Shown here in pieces: positions 60,067 to 64,000 of a DNA stretch of 64,000 bases. The notes beneath the pieces were generated by a model, which saw only the letters and a list, made by a program, of their open reading frames with translations, was not told where the DNA came from and did not search any database. Each line of letters opens with the position of its first letter. Within the stretch, counting starts at the first letter, position 1. Made by a program: the position numbers and the translations under genes. The DNA lies in contig JBBHKE010002543.1 in the NCBI GenBank assembly GCA_037447655.1, forward strand, positions 37,921-101,920, read 5' to 3'. This DNA is from Zygnema cylindricum (Eukaryota; Streptophyta; Zygnematophyceae; Zygnematales; Zygnemataceae).

Positions 60067-60933
60067 ACCTTCTTCCTCAAATTCCTCATCACCCCACTCT
60101 GATACTTCAATGAAATTTTCCTGAATGGTCGAGTTTCACGATTATACCCAATTGATCCTCTAATTCTAATGGCTTATCTTGTATTCCTTCAAATTAATAA
60201 AATTTTGATGTTTTAGTTCATTTCAATTATATGATTCAGAATTAAGAAATGCAACCTAGCCATTTCATCAGACAAACCTATGACATGAATGCTAGATGAG
60301 TCAAATTCCACAATATAATCTTTCACATATCCAGTCTGCTTACAGTTAAGCCATTTTTCTTCCTTAATGGATTTATAAGTGACTGACAAGAAACGCGATT
60401 TGATCGCGGTTTAAAAGCTTCTCAATCAGCATTATCAGGAATCAAATTAGACCTCTTCTGAGTGTAATACCAAATTTGAGCATCACTTGTCAAACAGCTC
60501 ACAGCAAAAAAAATGTAATCATCACGATCACAGTTTCTACATTCCAAATAATACTCCATATGGAAAATCCAAGCATCTAACTCATCAATCTTCTTACTAT
60601 CAAATGATGGTGCTTCACTGATAGACAATTTCAGATCCCTTATCTTCTTAGGTCTATCGTGATTATCTTCCCTAAACTGGCATTTCTCTTACTACTCTCA
60701 CCCTTTTGGTCATTAACATCATTTTTGGTGTGAATTAAATTAATTAGCTCATCCTATTTTTGATTTGAAACATTTCCATTTTCCTTAACATCCTTCAATT
60801 CACTTTTCAACTCAGAAATTGTTTCATCCACAGTAGCACCATGATTATTAAATCTTTTGACCAATTTCACACTACGTTTCTTCAAAACATTCAAGGCATT
60901 TTCCATTCCACGTTTCCATGCAAAATTTGCCAT
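60067..60933 (-). pseudogene. gypsy gag N-terminal part
   Basis: The start is probably at the complement of 60931-60933 (MANFAWKRGMENALNVLKKR), with a coiled-coil-like stretch TISELKSELKDVKENGN. After a stop and a frame change, 60628-60422 carries the gypsy gag block DELDAWIFHMEYYLECRN, which precedes the retrotransposon gag fold. Several breaks follow. Confidence 0.65.
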
Positions 60934-61575
60934 TATCACAAAATTAAAATCGAGTAAAAGAAAAATAGAATAAAATTTCCCAAAAAAAAAATTTGTTGTA
61001 GTTTTGGAGTCTTTTGATTGCTCCAATCCAAGACTTATTCTCCTTAATAAATCCTTTGAAAAAGATCAAAATCCGAAAAAATCAATAAGACATTGAAAGT
61101 AAGTTAGTGCAAATTCAACTCTTCAATTTCCTAAACATTGATGCAAAAGGTAAGAATTTCCCCACAAATTTTGCAACAGCAAAATTGAAAGCTCTTAAAG
61201 GTAAGGTTCAACCATAAATTTTGCAACAGCAAAATTGAAAAGCTCTCAAAGGTAACAATTTAGGGTTTGAAAAGTTTTATGTCATTTTTAGACTCCTTTG
61301 CTCTTGAAAAGTAAAGTGCTCCACTTTCCTTCTCCACCATTAGTAAATTTCCTATTTCCCACTACATCAAGATCTTTTGTTCTCTAATCCTCATATCCTC
61401 ACCCTTCATGGCTTCAAGCCCTCCCTCTACACATGAATCATTGCTACGAGAAGGCAAGTTTGTTTGGCCTCTACGTAATTGGAGTGAGTTTCCGCGGTGG
61501 CTACACTACCCACCCCGGTTTAGTCCTTAGGACCTGAGCACGCCCCACATCTAACTAGCGGCCGCTGGCACTGTG
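60934..61575 (-). other. gypsy leader, inner part
   Basis: Non-coding leader between the gag start and the solo LTR-B. A stretch containing AAATTTTGCAACAGCAAAAT is present twice (about 61160 and 61210). Confidence 0.6.
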
Positions 61576-62647
61576 TGTAATTCTATGGGGTCCATTCTCC
61601 CAATAGAATTCGCAGGTCCAAGGAAGCTTATCTAGTTTGTGCCGACTCCAAGTTTATATAAACCCAAATGATTGATCCCTTGATAATCAAAACCCCATTA
61701 AAGCTTCACCCTTGTGAAATAAGACTTTCTGTGTGCTCAGTTCCACCACAGAATGCAAAGTTGGAATATGTGATTTGGATAGATTCACCCACTTTGACTT
61801 TCCCTTAGAAATGCAGCCACCCAAGAAGGCAAAAACTCTGACTGACTACACCCATGTGTAGCTTGGACTCCCTTAAGTCGACAGCAAAAAAAATCACTAA
61901 AAATGGCTAAGTAAATTGATAGTGATGGCTCGCCAAAGTTTGCCTTTTATACAGATGCTCTCTGAATAGAGGTGGTTACCTACCCGAAATATTCTAAGTC
62001 CTAAACCCCTCTCTAAACCCTATAGTACTAAGGTAGGGACTAATCACATTACTGTATAGTACATAAAGGTACAGGTGCCGGTGAACTTTTTGTACGGCCA
62101 TCGTATGACATGGCTAAAATGTCAACACATGTCTTATCCGGATTCGCTCTTATAATCTACGGAATTCGTGCCTCCAAATCTTATCTCTCCACGTGGCTCG
62201 ATGTCATGCCACGTCAAAAAAATGGTACCAGACAAGAAAGTACAGGTGCCGAAGTAATTTCTGTATAGACATTGTACGATATTGCCATAATGTGACATTT
62301 GTCACATCCATATTTGTTGTGTTCCGTTCTGGAGATTCCGCAACCCGAATGATGTCACCACGTGTCATCCGGAGTGGTGACGTCCGCAAACCGCCAAATT
62401 ATCCTTTCCATGAAACCGACGCTTACCATTGCCGTCTGATTTATATTGTCATTTAACAAAGACCGTCAAAACAATTGTCCGTACTATTTGTTTCGTCCGG
62501 TACTAAAAGTACAATCGTTTGTATGTCCTATGTAGCGTAATCCAGTTAAATGAAAAACCCTACATGTACTATTTAAATACCTATCAAACCTGATATGTCA
62601 TAGCACTGTTCCTAATCTAAATGGATAAGGCTAACGGCTACGGGTGA

Positions 62648-62692
62648 CTTGACGGACGACAGGTTCCATGATCAATTCCTGGGTCCGTCAAG
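62648..62692 (+). other. tRNA top-half-like hairpin in LTR-B
   Basis: ACTTGACGGAC pairs perfectly with GTCCGTCAAGT around a T-arm-like CCATGATCAATTCCTGG. An A-box-like ATGGATAAGGC lies about 20 bases upstream. The arrangement resembles the acceptor and T arms of a tRNA without the other two arms. Confidence 0.4.
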
Positions 62693-62744
62693 TATCCTTT
62701 GGTAAGTCTACCTAATTTATTCCCTGTCTTCTCTAGAGAGCTTA

Positions 62745-62831
62745 GGTAGCCATGGCTTTATCTCTCTCTCTAGCCTTCAGTGACTACAACAAGTGTGGGG
62801 GCTTAGAGAAGGGAGCCAGAGGCAGACTGCC
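62745..62831. other. Conserved LTR-B hairpin
   Basis: Arms around GGTAGCC and ACTGCC at the base and TAGCC / GGCTTA plus CTCTCTC / GAAGGGAG higher up (imperfect). The loop contains TTCAGTGACTACAACAAGTG. The copy at 3989-4075 is very similar, with CTCCC/GGGAG and CTCCAGCC/GGCTTGGAG. Confidence 0.6.
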
Positions 62832-63017
62832 TCTGCTCTTTTCCTATCCTAAATAAAGACCGAGAAAATATTCAAATATCAACAGTGTGATCACTCAGTT
62901 TCCCTCCAATCCCCTACCACTTCACATTGTGGTTCTGCCGACACAGGTTAGAGCACCCTCACCGGTCACGGCAGTCGATATTCGAGTGAGCAAACTTCTC
63001 CTCAGTTTCTAACCAAA

Positions 63018-63029
63018 GCTTTGATACCA
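63018..63029 (-). other. Primer-binding site of the gypsy element (tRNA-iMet 3' end)
   Basis: The minus strand reads TGGTATCAAAGC two bases after the LTR. It is one mismatch from TGGTATCAGAGC, the classical site complementary to the 3' end of initiator tRNA-Met. This contrasts with the copia elements in the same window. Confidence 0.75.
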
Positions 63030-63031
63030 TA

Positions 63032-64000
63032 TGTAATAGGATCTTCTACCTCTGAGAAAATCCCATTACTTCAATCAATTTCAACCACACATTCCACACA
63101 TTGGAAAATACACATCCACATTGGAAAGCACTCCTTTAAGGATAAACTTTAAATTAAAAGAAGCTTTTGTCCACATAACATTAGCTTGGTCTCTTGCCCT
63201 TCTGGCTCAACCCTTCTTATTAAAGTGTTTTCCTCTACTCTCCACTCTTAATAATTCTATCTCTTAACTATTAAAACACTACTTAGTTTGTAAGAGATTT
63301 CAATACCAAAATGTCTATGCTCCAATTTGGTTTCAATTGCTCAGGACCAAGATCAGTCAGAATTTCCACCAACTTTTCCAAAGGAAAAGATGTTTACTCT
63401 CCTCTTAGACTTCACTATTTATCCATCATCGCCCCAATTTGGTTTTAATCGCTCAGGACCAAGATCAGTCAGAATTTCCACCAACTTTTCTAAAGGAAAA
63501 GATGTTTACTCTCCTCTTAGACTTCACTCTTTATCCATCATCGCCCTGGACTTGCCAGGCTAAAGTCAACGCTCTGTTGAACTGGTTTTACTTGTGCCAA
63601 TCATTGATCAGCAAGGACTCAAACTGACAAATGCAAAAATGTGCGAAATCTCTTACTAACTACGTAGCATTTCTAACCAATCAAACGCTACGTTTCACTA
63701 CGTAACATTTACGTGCAAAAGTGCGCGCCAAACAAAACGCGACTTAGCACGAACTTCCTACGAAATTCCATAAACTGAAAGTGACGTTTCGTACTAAAAA
63801 TTGTTCGAAACGAACCATCGTGCGTACCAAACGAAATATTGATTTCGTTTAGTACTTTATAAACGTACGCCTTAAATTCCGCGGATAGTTTGACCCTTAT
63901 CCCGTAATAATGAACACCCAATCATTATTTTGACCTCGCGCTGTCGCCTAAATTCACCAATCTCTATATCTTTTAAAATACAACCCCAAATCGTGCGATT
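63032..64000 (-). repeat. LTR-C, 5' LTR of the gypsy element (incomplete)
   Basis: It starts TGTAATAGGATCTTC and runs past the window end. It contains a 112-bp tandem duplication (63322-63433 and 63434-63545) that the other two LTR-C copies lack. Confidence 0.85.

Larger units (their letters stand above)
61576..62884. repeat. Solo LTR-B in the gypsy leader
   Basis: 1309 bp, TGTAATTC to TATCAACA, flanked by CTGTG (61571-61575) and GTGTG (62885-62889), a 5-bp duplication with one change. It contains the tRNA-like T-arm (about 62670) and the conserved hairpin (62745-62831). Confidence 0.85.
54131..64000 (-). mobile_element. Ty3/gypsy chromovirus-like element (runs off the window)
   Basis: Right to left: 5' LTR (from 63032, incomplete), primer site, leader carrying a solo LTR-B, gag, protease, reverse transcriptase (split by a solo LTR), RNase H, integrase with a C-terminal chromodomain-like segment, polypurine tract (minus-strand AAGGAGGGGATGA next to 55100) and 3' LTR (54131-55100). 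Reverse transcriptase before integrase is the gypsy order. It is non-functional through stops, frameshifts and insertions. Confidence 0.85.

Overview
The window is transposon-rich nuclear DNA of a plant-lineage (streptophyte) eukaryote. The evidence is one spliced gene with GT-AG introns whose protein matches the N-terminal half of the plant kinesin KCBP, together with Ty1/copia and Ty3/gypsy elements, hAT and PIF/Harbinger-like DNA elements and many MITEs. I cannot name the species; a charophyte alga or a bryophyte would fit. All names such as LTR-A or family E are local labels.

Layout. 1-369: broken hAT transposase end. 807-15557: Ty1/copia element A (+ strand), rearranged three ways: a duplicated protease region around an LTR-B fragment, a 2.6 kb tandem duplication of its 3' end, and a complete nested copia-type element on the minus strand (7602-12047, LTR-B, 5-bp target duplication). 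15805-16849: solo LTR-B. 17027-20910: a cluster of MITEs (families E, J, I and G). 20928-31478: a 10.5 kb hAT element with matching termini and an exact 8-bp target duplication, holding a decayed transposase, a solo gypsy LTR and many smaller repeats. 34533-40290: the only clear host gene, a ten-exon MyTH4-FERM protein with no kinesin motor. 40300-45630: mostly unrecognised, with a 26-bp satellite. 45630-51503: a second copia/LTR-B element (minus strand), nearly full length but broken by stops. 51985-54121: nested MITEs, one carrying a 135-codon ORF. 54131-64000: a Ty3/gypsy element (minus strand, running off the window) with an unrelated solo LTR inside its reverse transcriptase and a solo LTR-B in its leader.

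Three things stand out. (1) The MyTH4-FERM gene stops exactly where KCBP would continue into coiled coil and motor. (2) LTR-B copies carry a conserved hairpin whose paired arms change together while the loop stays the same, downstream of a tRNA-like T-arm. (3) All three copia elements have, next to the 5' LTR, a primer site complementary to the anticodon arm of initiator tRNA-Met, and the complement of the anticodon is used as the gag start codon.

No rRNA gene, intact tRNA gene or CRISPR array was found. Almost every protein-coding segment outside the MyTH4-FERM gene is a decayed transposon gene.
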